From Sphaerosporella brunnea (taxonomy: Eukaryota; Ascomycota; Pezizomycetes; Pezizales; Pyronemataceae), in contig VXIS01000339.1 of the NCBI GenBank assembly GCA_008704415.1, forward strand, positions 1 to 51,739: DNA of 51,739 nucleotides, read 5' to 3'. Positions 25,190-35,764 of the stretch are shown piece after piece (position 1 is the first letter of the stretch; each line of letters opens with the position of its first letter). The translations under genes and the position numbers were made by a program. Under the pieces are notes generated by a model. The model searched no databases. It had not been told where the DNA came from and worked only from the letters and a program-made list of their open reading frames with translations.

Positions 25190-25640
25190 TCTCACTAGGC
25201 CATGACCCCACTTTCGTGCTGCTCAGGTAGGTCGTCACCGCCTCCGTACAGCGCTCATCGGCTAGCAGGTCCGCAATCGATGTGTTCTTCCTGAAATCCT
25301 TTTTTCTCCGTCGCGTCTCTGATAGCCTTCCACATCACCACCCGTTCTTCGTTCCAGTGCTTGAATAAGTGCTCTCTCGTCTGGACGGCGCGTGTGGGTT
25401 GACCAAGATCCAACACTTCCTCCCTCCCGCCTACTCGAAGCACCGATGTCCAGCTCGAAACTCATCGCGTTCACCGAAGCTGGCAGCGCTACCGAGAGAT
25501 GTGCTTTCGTAGTGCTTTCTTACCACTCTCGGGTTTGCGCGCTTTGGCTTCTGGCCGGGTGGTTGTAGGCCTCTATTTCTCTCTTCTGCTTTTCCCTCAA
25601 TCGCCGCTTCGTCCATCTTGACGATCCTCCTCTTGGACCT
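25190..25640 (-). mobile_element. 3' end of a Tad1-like non-LTR retrotransposon (LINE), degenerate
   Basis: Read on the minus strand in shifting frames, this gives TREHLFKHWNEERVVMWK and then, after a frameshift, LLADERCTEAVTTYLSSTKV before a stop near 25190. That order is what I know from the C-terminus of fungal Tad1-clade reverse transcriptase/RNase H polyproteins, which end with LFKH...W...LLADERC...V..FL..T.VG. No reverse transcriptase domain is present, so it is a 5'-truncated or decayed fragment, typical of LINEs. The frames are broken at least twice. Confidence 0.6.
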
Positions 25641-25830
25641 TCAACTGATAGAATGTCTGACTTATTGCTTGACGATGACGAGCTCTCATTATACAATGAG
25701 AAATCTTCACCTTCAGAGTGCTGAGCTTTTTTTTGCGACCGAATAACCCCATCTTCGAGTGTAGAAGTATGAAAAGTAGACGCTATATCAGTTCAAACCC
25801 CCCTATATTCAAATCCATTTGATAAAAATT

Positions 25831-25990
25831 TCCCTATGGCGCAATCGGTAAGAGTTGCACGCAGTACACCTTGATGACTGATGTGCCCCCGGTTCGAGTC
25901 CGGCCATGGGAGGTTTCTCCTCTTCGCCCCGCGTGCTCTCTTGGGCCGGGGCGGAAGGTTTTGTTCCAGGGGGCGTCGAGGACGCCTGTT
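25831..25990 (+). repeat. tRNA-derived SINE-like Pol III unit
   Basis: It has an A-box-like tggcgcaatcgg (25837-25848) and a perfect B-box ggttcgagtcc (25891-25901) 42 bp further on. An acceptor-like tccc-atg/catggga pairing encloses them, but with an extra base at 25834-25835, and no proper anticodon arm can be drawn. T runs follow (25953, 25989). A functional tRNA is therefore unlikely. A SINE or tRNA pseudogene that keeps its internal promoter fits best. Confidence 0.55.
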
Positions 25991-26249
25991 TTTTTCTAGA
26001 TACCATTTTGCATTTTCTTTTTGCGGCACCATGGACTGTGAATGATAAGCGTAAGGCCCTAGGTTTTTTGTGTATGTTGACGGTCACCTACCACAGAACT
26101 AGCCCGGGAGCGGGTGACTGAGTGAGATCCATGACCACACTTCGAGTGCGGCCCGATGACCGTCGAATGTATGTGTGAGCCGCCTTGGACTCGAGCTCTG
26201 TCTAATTTGTACTCGTACATAAAAAATTGTCACCGCTGGGTTGCATCAC

Positions 26250-27370
26250 AAGTAGATGGGCGACAGAATTCTCTCTCGTTTCTCAAAAACAACCATGCCG
26301 ATCGATAAAACGACAGGAAGCGACACTCGACAAGAGAATCGATGTAGTTTCTAAAAGAAAAGAGGGCAAGAGTTTCGCCCAAATTGAGAAGGAAACTGGG
26401 GTGTCCCAATCACAGGCGCTGAAGATTTACCAGCAGTGGAACACCAAGCGCAAGTTCAAACTAGACCTGCGAACCGAACCGCCAAAAAAGATGTCGGAGA
26501 GGGATCTACGACACGCCAAGAGAGTTGTTATGCAAAATCCGTCTGCGACTTTGGCCGACGTTGCAGAGCAGGTCCAATCCCCAGATATACCCCGGGTGCT
26601 GGGACGGTACCTACGCAACGAGCGCTGGTACTGCTGCCGTGCCGTGCTAGGGGAAAGACCTGGCTGGATGCGAAGACGATGAGGAAGCGGTACCGCTGGT
26701 GTCTCACGCGTCAGAGGTAGTATGTCCAACAGCGGAGGAAAGTGGTGTACTGCGACGAGAAGCTTATGCGTTCGGGTCGTGTTTGCCGTAAACAATTAGT
26801 CCGACGTCCACCCGTTATCGTAAGGGCGTTCCAGCCTCGATGTCTCCAGCCAACCTTCACCTCTGGACGCTTCTCTGTACTCGCCGCTGCCGCCATCACC
26901 TTTGGAGCTCACACTCCTTCAGTTATTTTCCGCAAAAGAACTTCAAAGGAGCGGAAACAGTTTGGGTGTGGATTCGCCGACGCAATACATTGAGGAATTC
27001 GTCGAACCATACCTGGTGTCATTCATCTACACTCTTCCTGGTGGTCCTGAGGACCATCCAACTATTGAGGATGGTGCCAAGATACACACGTCCAAGCAGA
27101 CCCAGCAGGTTCGTGAGGCATACGGTTGAGTGGCCTCCAAGCTCCCCTGACCTCAACCCTATCGAGAATGTCTGGCCGCTCCTTGACGCCAAGATTTATT
27201 CCAAGATGAGCAACCCCTCTACTCGCGCTCACACTGAGGAGGAGTTCATAGAGCTGGCACATCGGTCGTGGGAGGAGCTTGATTGGGACAAGGTGGACGG
27301 TATCATGGATAGTATGGCTAACCGGGTAAAAGCCGTACTGGAGGCGAAGGGAGGGACTAAAAAGTATTGA
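26250..27370 (+). mobile_element. Tc1/mariner-type transposase, inactivated by frameshifts
   Basis: The N-terminal part (26227-26682) has a helix-turn-helix region (SKRKEGKSFAQIEKETGVSQ, then IYQQW). All three catalytic landmarks can be found but in three different frames. The first Asp is in VVYCDEK (near 26745), the second is in TIEDGAKIHTS (near 27063), and the Glu is in SSPDLNPIENVW (near 27155). At least three frameshifts separate them, so the element is dead. The final frame stops at 27370. I could not find terminal inverted repeats, so the outer limits are those of the coding remnant only. Confidence 0.8.
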
Positions 27371-27685
27371 GCGTTTGTAAATAAACCCTCCATCACATCG
27401 CTGGGTGTTTTTTTTTCTTTTCCCGGCGTTCTGGCGTTCTGGCGTTGGTTGTTTTCTCGTTGTAAGGCATTGGTAACTGGGCGCATCTCGTCACCCAAGT
27501 TCCCCAACATGTCCAGGAAGTTTCCAAGAGTGGTGGAGTTACCTGGGTAGGTTACCGGGATCGTCTGTCAATCATGCAAGGTGAGACCTAGAGTTGGTGG
27601 TCTACCCCGCCAGACACTGTGTCCGCCCGGTTCAGCGGGATGTTACCTCTCAAATCTGTTCTCCATTCTATCCTCAATGTTTGTT
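27371..27685. other. Flank between Tc1/mariner remnant and decayed small gene
   Basis: Holds a T-tract, a short tandem (gttctggc twice near 27427-27446) and no gene. It probably includes the 3' flank of the transposon and the distal promoter of the next gene. Confidence 0.4.
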
Positions 27686-27694
27686 TATAAAAGG
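27686..27694 (+). promoter_or_regulatory. TATA box of the decayed small gene
   Basis: tataaaagg lies 91 nt before the ATG at 27777. A C/A-rich leader (caacactcaacctcc...) follows it, typical of a fungal core promoter and 5' UTR. Confidence 0.6.
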
Positions 27695-27776
27695 AAGACT
27701 GGCTCCCTTCTTTCTAATTCTCAACACTCAACCTCCTCCTGAACCAATAACCACTACCTAAGAACCTACCGCAACC

Positions 27777-28391
27777 ATGGCCAACTTCAGAACCAAGTAA
27801 ACAACAATAGCCCGGTTCATAAGACCTTCTTCATCTATGCCGAGAAGCCGGATGTCAACAAACCGTGAGTGGCGTCTTCCAGAGCGTTTTCCTCGCCGAA
27901 ACCATCCCCAGCGATAGTGGCACTTCCTTCACCTTCGGTCGCGAGATCTATGCCGTCTGCGGCAAAGCAGACCTGCAGAGCGGTGCCAAAATCAACCAGG
28001 TGTTCCTTCTGACCCGCTCACTCTCGGCACTCCCTCCAATAAGGGTACCACTCTTACCATGCTCGTCAACCATGGTTTCGTGAGCTTCCAGAAGCCCCGT
28101 GCCTCTTTCAGAGTGACCACCGGAGCCAACTTCAACCAGTGGTGAGTAGAGTCCAATAAACCCACCTTCACGAGTTAATTGTCTGATTACTGAGTAAGTA
28201 ATAGATCAAGGCATCCGACAATTCCTGGGTCACCCCCGTGGCTTCGATCCAAGCAAGCCCAAATTCGTCTTTCGACTTTGTTCGCCAAATCGTTTACCGT
28301 CTCAGATGTCACCATAGTTGGCACGATGCAGAAGCTCGATTTCACCGACGGGTCCACATCTATCACCGTCAACTACAGACCCAACGATTGA
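27777..28391 (+). pseudogene. Small conserved-looking fungal protein, broken by single-base lesions
   Basis: Starts ATGGCC (MANFRTK) in a caaccatgg context, then hits a stop at 27798. One added base there would restore a frame reading NNNSPVHKTFFIYAEKPDVN. A second break lies at 27866 and a third near 28000. An intron-like segment (gtgagt at 28142 to tag at 28204) follows, and two further shifts are needed before the last segment (SFTVSDVTIVG...NYRPND, stop 28389-28391). All breaks look like single missing bases. The segments resemble an uncharacterised fungal family I recall only loosely, so I assign no function. Promoter and leader are intact, so this is either a young pseudogene or locally poor consensus. 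Confidence 0.55.
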
Positions 28392-28980
28392 TTAGACTGC
28401 ACATAGTGGTGCAGCCTGGGCTTTGTGGGCATTAGGTGTAGTTCTAGGCTCGCCAAGGCATCTTTTATAGGTGGTGGTGGATTATGGTTTTTGGGCAGGC
28501 TAACAATGTTACTACCTATCATTCTATAGCTATATATGCAACTCAATGGACATGGAATTACGCATTTGAGAAAAAGGCCCCCATCTAGAAAGATGATTTC
28601 ATTGTCAAAACTGGAGAATTAGTTCTTGAAAACCTCGCTCTATTAAATTGTGAGCTGTACCCGTCAGGTCGTCGGCCAATCCCTTTATCAGTTTTGCCGT
28701 ACAAGTAATACTACTAACTGAGTACTACGCGTACTAGACTTTTCACCGGTCACTATCGTAGAGCGCTCACTCACCCTAAACTGTGGCTGGTTTATGAGGG
28801 TGCGAGAATAGTAAAAAGAAAACCACCAGCCACTGCAGCCACAATCGCTAATAAAGCGCTTAAAGGGCTGCCCCCGCTCTTCCCCGCTAAGCGCGTTGAC
28901 GTTGTGTTACGAAAGATTCTGCATATGTAAAACCCTACGCGGCCTTCCAAAGGATTTATGAACACTTGAAACAACATGTG
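28392..28980. other. Non-coding flank left of hAT element
   Basis: AT-rich, with no gene recognised. It adjoins the 8-bp target site duplication of the hAT element at 28981. Confidence 0.4.
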
Positions 28981-28988
28981 AGCACAAT

Positions 28989-30813
28989 CAGTGGTTCAAG
29001 TAGCCGTGCCCAACGCCCGGGCGGGCTATGGCTCCAACGGGCGGTTGAAAAAGTAGGGCGGGCTTTTGGGCGTCGTCCTAGGAATGCTTGGCGCTGCTGG
29101 GCGGCCGAAAGCATATAACGCTTCTAACTACACGAGAGGACTGCCTTAAGCACCTCCTGTAGCTGACCTCTTCGGACGTTGATTAGGAGTTTTGCACTAC
29201 TGAAGATGCGCTGTGCCTGGCATGATAAGTGGGGAATAGAGAAAGAAGGTTAAGTGCCATCTTCGAGAGGTCAGGATAAACTTCGCTTTGCAAACCCAGT
29301 AGGCAATGGGGTTCGGAGTCTCTGGTGCGTCGTAACCAGCAGTCAAATTGGTCCATAACAGTGGTTTGGGATCGCCGTAGTGCGAATTTGGGGGCCGCAT
29401 CTGAGCTTGAAGATACCATAGATTAATCAGCAAACTCTTGCTCCGGCCATCACAGGTGGTCATGGAAGAGCCTTCAGCAGCTGCATCATTCAGCCTCCTA
29501 GAAGGCACGAACAATCGCTTTTTGTTCTGATTTCTTGGCTCAGCGTTTGGTATTTTTGAAAGTATTCAAGCTTGATGACGGGGTTCAAAGCAATCACCTA
29601 TTCTCCAGCTCCATATTGGGCGATATAAAAATTAACGGCTTTTATCTAGAATCCCCCCTCCGAGGTCAGACTTTCTACTTTACCCCCGGATTTTCGCCTA
29701 TCTACGATCCCTGGAGATCTCGCAAATCATGAAACGTGATGAAACTCGCACCATTCTTTCTGCCTGCCATTCTCAACCTCGCCCCGCAACCACAACGCCC
29801 CTGGCATCACCTATCCCCACGCTGCGACCATATCCCCCACCCAAGATGACCGAAGCTTCAAATACCAGTGGCGGTTCCAAGTCTCAATCTTCAGCTGCTG
29901 CGACAGCGTGACACCAAACCCGTGTTCGTGGAATACTAGCACCGCAAAATTCAATTAAGCTCTCGGGGCACTGGCACCGCCCGTGAAGTGACAATAGGAC
30001 CTAAAAGTCCAATATACCGGGGTGCTGCAGTGTCTCGTGGACGAGAAAACACCGATGAGGTGGGAAGCCTACCTGCCGTGGGCCCGGAGATTCGGGAAAT
30101 CCCTAATGAGACGGGATGTCTATTACCCCTGATGATCCGTGAGATCCATAGTGAGACGGGATGCCTGTCGGCCCCCGTACGCCTAAATAACTTGCACTAC
30201 TAGTATTGATAGTCTGGAAAGTTAATAGTGCAAGTTTCATCAGGGTTAACCAGATAGACAAAAATTCGGGGTGTAAAACAGAAAGTTTGACCCCGGAGGG
30301 GATATCCTAGATAAAAGCCGAAAAATCAATGTGTGTTCGCAGCTGAAGGGCACTCGTTCCACCTGGTTGCACTGGCATTGTCGGCAATATGGTGAGGTGC
30401 TTTGCCGTTTTCAGGGTGCTTTGCTGCTGCACGGCCAAAAAGGCGAGCATTCGTTGGGGACTCCGCCGTACATACACCACAATCATGATGTTATGGAGTT
30501 TTCCACTACGTCCCAACTGGGGTAAAAAAGACTCGAGTAGTTGATCTGGCAGAGAAGAAGATTCTGCTCGGGATTCTAAGGGTTCTTACATACAGTGATC
30601 CCCCATTACTGGACACATCAAGCAAAGGCGCATTACAGTCATCATGGCGTGACGTAAATCCTCACTGGTAGGCTCGCGGTCTGGGCTCTGCCCGGCCTTC
30701 TCTGGCGCTGCCGGGCCGGCCTAGGCTGTTAACTTCAAAAGCCTGATGGCTATTAGCCTTTGGAGCCCGCCCGAATCGCCCGGCGTTCACGGGGTGGGCT
30801 ACTGGAATCACTG
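28989..30813 (-). mobile_element. hAT element with TIRs and 8-bp TSD (non-autonomous)
   Basis: The left end begins cagtggttcaagtagcc and the right end, read inward, begins cagtgattccagtagcc. GC-rich subterminal DNA (cgggcgggc) follows at both ends. It is flanked by agcacaat (28981-28988) and agtgcaat (30814-30821), 6/8 matching with both mismatches transitions. That fits a hAT 8-bp duplication that has aged. Inside, on the minus strand (29514-29183), lies a fragment of the hAT C-terminal dimerisation region (YPDLSKMALNLLS followed by a degraded start of the usual SAECERVFS block). The rest of the transposase is missing, so it could only move in trans. Confidence 0.8.
29636..30320. mobile_element. 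Mutator-like MITE nested in the hAT element
   Basis: Terminal inverted repeats of about 75 bp, starting cggcttttatctag at both ends and staying similar through the ctttct, cccgga/ccccga and ctatct blocks. It is flanked by aaaaattaa (29627-29635) and aaaaatcaa (30321-30329), a 9-bp target duplication with one transition. Long TIRs with a 9-bp TSD are the mark of Mutator-like elements. The 685-bp interior has no transposase but holds a short direct repeat (gagacgggatg at about 30108 and 30154). Confidence 0.8.
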
Positions 30814-30821
30814 AGTGCAAT

Positions 30822-32393
30822 AGACTATCCCGTAACCTTATACCTTCTCACCAAATGTACGTTCCCTAGACAGGAATATGCCAAAAGAACCACGACATAA
30901 CAGAGCACCTACAGTGCAAGCGACCTCAGACTTTTAGTACATTGAGGTTGGTACAAAATTTTGTGGTGACCGGTATTTTTGTAGGATACAGCGTCAAGGT
31001 GACATTTCAAAGGCACAAGGAACGCTATAGAGTGACGAAAAAAGCGCTGTAAGAACAGAGTTCTGACGTTGTAAATAGTGGGAGCCTTCCCGTCGCTCTA
31101 TTGGGGCTGAATAAAAAAATTACCTATTCGTTGAATGACCTATACAGCACGAATAGATGGTTGTTTGTTGCAATAGAACATCGAGCGACGGGAACGCTAT
31201 AGTTTGTGCATGTACCATATCCAAAACGAAAAATGCCGACCCCTCAGCCCATCATCATCATCCCTAAAACCTCGTCTTCCTCAATCACTAGCAACAGACC
31301 CCTCGCGCCTGCCTCAGCACATTCACCACAACTGGTTTGGCAGCGACGACACTGCGGCCTCCGGCTCTGCATTTGCTACTGATAGTAGTCCCCCTGTGCC
31401 GGCTCAAGAGCCTGCAACCAATATTGAGGCCCTTGACTCGGAGGTTCTACCGTGCGATTTTAGACGTTTAGAGGCGTTTTCACTTCAAATGATCCTCCGA
31501 TTACAAATTTTGATACAGAAGCAGTGCCAAAATAGGTGATAAATAGGTGACCGGTGACGTACTAACATCGATGCTCGCTACAGTATCGTGTTCATAATTC
31601 TCGAATGGGGAACCTACTTAAGTATATGCATAGATATACAAGTTCTTGGTAGCCAGAGGACCCTCATTGTAAAAGGATCTGCTGAATCGACTGCCTGTGA
31701 TCCATTGAAGATCCATTGTGAGTATATCTGGCCCCCAGCTTCGCAGGTTTATCCGCAAGTGAGCGGCTCTGCTAAACAAACTGCGCTCGGTTTTGTACTC
31801 TAGGCTTCGGCTTCTAGAGTAACTTGGCCTGCTGATTCGATGCAAAGCCGAACTTGACGGGGAAAGTTGTGAGTGGTTGAAAGCCTGGGGGCCTAATCCA
31901 GGCTACCTCGGCACCATTTCCCCCGAGGCTGGATACAACGGCTGTGAGAAGCAGGAGCGCAATTGTCAAGTCCAAGGAAACAACCGAGTATGGAAGACGA
32001 GCAATTATTCTGACGAACTCCTGGGACGCGAGGGATGTTAGCTCCCATGGGCGTTCGGTGATGCCTGGACGGAACCTGAATGGTCTTGCTATGCAAAACA
32101 AAAGACCCTTTGCTCGGTGAGCGAAGCCTCTGAAGTGAAAGGCTTAATAAGTAGGGTCCTTGACTTAGTTGTGGAGGTTTCCCTTGGTTAGCAACCATAC
32201 GAGGTCACCAGCCCTTCTCTATAACTGCTGATGAAACCAGGAGGTGTTCCAATTTGCTGGGTTTTGCGTGGTCCTCCAATCTGCAAGACCTGACTTTCCT
32301 GCATTGACCTTCGTTTGTAGAAGCGTTGACTGAACTCTATCTGCTTGCCGGATGTGAAAAATTGTATGTACATTGTCTGGACGGCAAAACGAA
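30822..32393. other. Repeat-like region without a recognised gene
   Basis: Contains inverted copies of cccgtcgctc near 31090-31100 and 31185-31195, which may be ends of a small decayed element, and repeated gaacgctatag (31021, 31192). Open frames up to about 110 codons exist on both strands (for example 31204-31539 plus, 31893-32198 minus), but none shows a family I recognise. Confidence 0.4.
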
Positions 32394-32467
32394 TGATCCA
32401 TACAGGGGTCGAACCTGTGACCTTGGCGTTATTAGCACCACGCTCTAACCAACTGAGCTAATAGACC
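32394..32467 (-). tRNA. tRNA-Ile(AAT): tRNA-Ile (anticodon AAT)
   Basis: Seventy-four nt on the minus strand with a full cloverleaf. The acceptor stem is ggtctat/atggatc with discriminator A. The D arm with A-box contains tagctcagttggttagagc. The anticodon stem is tggtg/cgcca around the loop ctaataa. The T arm is cacag ttcgac-type with B-box ggttcgacccc. There is no intron. The anticodon AAT (read as IAU) decodes AUC/AUU. Confidence 0.95.
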
Positions 32468-34217
32468 CGTTCCTGATTGTTCAGACAAATATGTCTATCC
32501 CTACATAAGAAAATTGGTGTGGCGTTTACCGGTAGCGGTTTCCGGGGGCTCAACCCTAAGTTTCAGGCCGTCGGATTTTGGAGCGAAGCGACTGCACAGC
32601 TCTACCATCCTGGAGCGGAGCCATGGAGGAGCTTTAGCGACGACACCGCGGAGCAACTACGCTGCTGTACACACTGCTAGGTTTGTAGATAGTTGTGAAA
32701 TGGAATAGTATTGTATTTATCCGTGCGGGTGCTAGCGGTGAAGTGAGACGGTCTTGCCTCCTCGACCCCAACCTACTACCTCCTCGACCCCAACCTACTA
32801 CCTCCTCTCTTTACTTTTTTGCGCCGTGTTTCACACACATACGCCCTGACTGCAACGTACATATGACCTTACATCAAGTGGCGCTGTACTAATGACTGCA
32901 CACCGCGTGGTCACCACATGGCTGTTTACTAGTATACCACATATAGTTTAATAATTGTGGGCGATTTTGGTTGATCAATCATCAACAGTCATCGTTTCCT
33001 ACATGGATAGTGGAACAATCAGGAGAAATCACTAGTTATCTGCTAAACTGCCATGCTGAATGACATCACTCACCTAAAATCTCAGCGTTTCGGAGGGTTC
33101 CGCCAGGACCGAGCTTTCTGGGTGTTTGAATCTTCACTCAGCCGCCGGAGTCACCGCAGTTCGGGCAATCCCGATGTTAACCTATTCAGTTAACCCAGAG
33201 CTTGAAGCGTCAACGATTAATGTAGTGGGTCCTCTAGCTCTGTGGTGCTCGGTATGTCAAAGCGAGTGTGTCGATATTAAACGATATTAAAATGTACGAA
33301 CCACATGGAAAAGAGCCACGCTTCCGCTCCCGAGGGAATCTAGCCGCTAGAATACATGGGGCAACGGCAACGGTAACCGCTCCACGCGGATTCACTCCAC
33401 TCCAACGTTTTGAAAAACCCCCATCGCTGCTCTTCGCCCGAGTAGATCTTTGCACATGCGATATCCACATGCAACATGCGACCCCACTCGTTTTCGCTCT
33501 GTCGAGAAGCGGGAATGCGTATACCTACGCCTTGTCCAGTCACCGATAGACGATGTGCAGCACGTTGCTCGGAAGAAGATGTCATGCATCGACGAAAATG
33601 GTACTTTATGTAAGGCTTTGATCCTCACCTACCGTCTTGGCCATCTTCCTACATACGGTTTCGAGGCCTACAATTCTCATGGGTTCGCCATGTTCCGGAT
33701 AGATAATAGTGCCCACGAGGTACCTAGGTATGTAGCGGCCTTGCGCTCCCCCACTATGGCCTCCTGGATCGACCGCTGGCACACGTGTTCATCAACCGCC
33801 GTAGCGGCGGTAGTCCGAAATAGGTAATTGCGACCTTCCTTCTTTCGACTAGAGATGTTGCAGCCCACACTTCTCTCAGAGCAAAACGTTGATGGTTCCA
33901 TATGCAAGCCACAAGAATCTCTTGAGTTGATTCCTCGGCCTTTTTCGCGGAGTGAACTACCCCTGCATTTAGAAGAAACTCTTGGAGACGAATTCAATAG
34001 AGGCATAGTCCTATGGAGCTCACGAACACATGCTTGTATGATCCTGCCAGGTTAATGCCACCAGGCCGACGAGATGCATCGGTGGGGCACCTCACCGCCG
34101 GGTATATATCATCCTCGACAAGGACATTTCTATGGCCGATGCGAACGCTGGGGCAACGCGCACGACAGATTGCAACCATGGCCACAGCGCTTTCATAGAC
34201 GCACCCACGAACTTTCT
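32468..34217. other. Region between tRNA-Ile and the membrane protein gene
   Basis: No recognised gene. It holds a 22-bp tandem repeat (32757-32806) and a tacctaggta palindrome at 33720. Overlapping short frames on both strands (33234-34006) show no family match. The last part must include the promoter of the rhodopsin-domain gene. Confidence 0.4.
32757..32806. repeat. 22-bp tandem repeat, 2.3 copies
   Basis: The unit begins cctcctcgaccccaac and ends ctacta. There are two exact copies (32757-32778 and 32779-32800) and a partial third (cctcct). Confidence 0.9.
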
Positions 34218-35524
34218 ATGGCTCAAGAAATCTTGCCCGATGTGCCATCCACATGGCCGCCGCCGAACTATGTAAATCCGGAGAGGAAGGGAAATGGGCT
34301 TATGGTGCAGTTGTGCATACTGATGGTGCTCACGCTTTCCATCTTGGCCATGCGGATATATTCACGAGTTTTCTTGCGAAGAATCTTCGGTATTGATGAC
34401 TGGCTCATCCTCCCGGCGATTGTGTGTGGTTTTTTTTTTTTTTGGGGTTTTTTTTTCCTGTTATTATTCTCTTCCAAAGCTCTAACGCTGGCGATACAGG
34501 TTCTCTTTCAGGCAGTATGTATACTCACAATCTTGGGCTGGCTGCGGTACGGCTACGGCACCCACGCCTGGGATCTGAGGGACTCAACAAGAGAGCGCGC
34601 ACTGCTTTTCTCGTGGCTTTCCGAGATGATCGTCACCTTATGCCTCATGTTCACCAAGCTTTCCATCTGCACATTCTATCTCCGACTTCTGGGCGGCACC
34701 AACAGCCGGTGGACCAGCCGCACCATATACGCGTTGATGACGCTGATCGTGATCTGGGGGATCGGCTTCACGGTGGCGATAATACTGCAATGCTATCCGG
34801 CGCAGGCTGTGTTCCGAGTCGACAGCGCGAGGAAATGCGTCAACCGGTATGGCGGGGTGATAGCGCATGCAGCCATCGATATCGGCACGGATTTTTTGAT
34901 CTACGCGTTGCCGATACCGAAGATGTTGAAGCTGCAAGTACCGCTACGGCAGAAATTGTTGCTGGTGGGACTTTTTGCCCTGGGAGCCTTGTATGCACCA
35001 ATTTTTTTTTTAATTTTTTTTTGCAAATTTGCAACCCCCCAAAATGCGGCGGCTGATTGGGGTGTTCCAGTGTGTGCACAGCGAGCATCCTCCGCCTCCC
35101 CGCCACTGTGCGCTCAATGACCACCTACGACGTTATGTGGTACGTGTGGAAAAGCTATCTGTGGACGACGCTCGAATGCGGCCTCGGAATCATCGTCGCT
35201 TGCATCCCATCCATAACGCCGCTTTTGCTGCGCTTCACCTCAGGCTTTGCGCCGGCAGCAAGCCATAACACCCCGCCGAAACCACCGGCCAGCTCAAAGT
35301 TCAGGAATGCCCTGGGGAAAGCGTTGCCGAATCTTAATGCCGCTCACAGCTACCCCTTGGCGAATATCTCCACCACCGTCACGGGAGTGGGGAACGAGGA
35401 ATGGTGGAACGAAAGTGACGAGAATATGATCCGTCGAGCGGACCCCGAAGAAGATGGGGCCATCATGAAAACCACGGTTATTGAACAGACCGTGAGTGGG
35501 GAGATGGGGAAGGCTAGGCGTTGA
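34218..35524 (+). CDS. Fungal rhodopsin-domain (PTH11-like) integral membrane protein
   Basis: Proposed exons 34218-34421, 34512-34990 and 35071-35524 give 378 aa. The family (Pfam Fung_rhodopsin type) comprises seven-helix plasma-membrane proteins of mostly unknown ligand. Landmarks seen: an N-terminal helix after NPERK, the DDWLIL motif, YGYGTHAWDL, a helix WLSEMIVTLCLMFTKLSIC, the CVNRYGG loop, PIPKMLKLQVP, and after the last intron LRLPATVRSMTTYDVMWY and a C-terminal helix. Intron 2 (34991-35070, gtatgc...ttccag) restores the frame exactly. Intron 1 (34422-34511, gtgtgt...ttcag) is chosen because the retained stretch is a T-rich run. It is in frame and without stops, so a read-through cannot be excluded. 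The tail after about residue 290 is hydrophilic and cytoplasmic by analogy. The gene converges with the minus-strand gene at 35765. Confidence 0.82.
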
Positions 35525-35764
35525 ATCCGTCACTGCGGTCTATATGTTTGTTTGTCAGAGGCGCGCAAGAGGACTTTGGCGTAAAGCCTGTACGAATGAT
35601 GAGCAAGATACATTGCCATCGGTTGCCGTTGATCTTGGAGTTCCACTGCTTGTGAAGAAGCCTAGCACTTCCACTCCGATTTGTAGTGAATCACAGTCGA
35701 GTGATAAAATGTCAGTCAATTATATGAATTTCTAGAGATTCGACAAGGCCGAGACCAGCTCAAG

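Noticed and set aside
29990..30080. Possible hammerhead-like ribozyme (hairpin tctcgt-gg-acgaga, gaaa, ccgatgag)
   Set aside because: The conserved blocks are in the wrong order and spacing for any hammerhead type, and no cleavage triplet with proper stems can be drawn.
31893..32373. Protein-like minus-strand fragments (RFYKRRSMQESQV and neighbouring frames)
   Set aside because: Short, in different frames and not assignable to any family by eye. They may be transposon debris.
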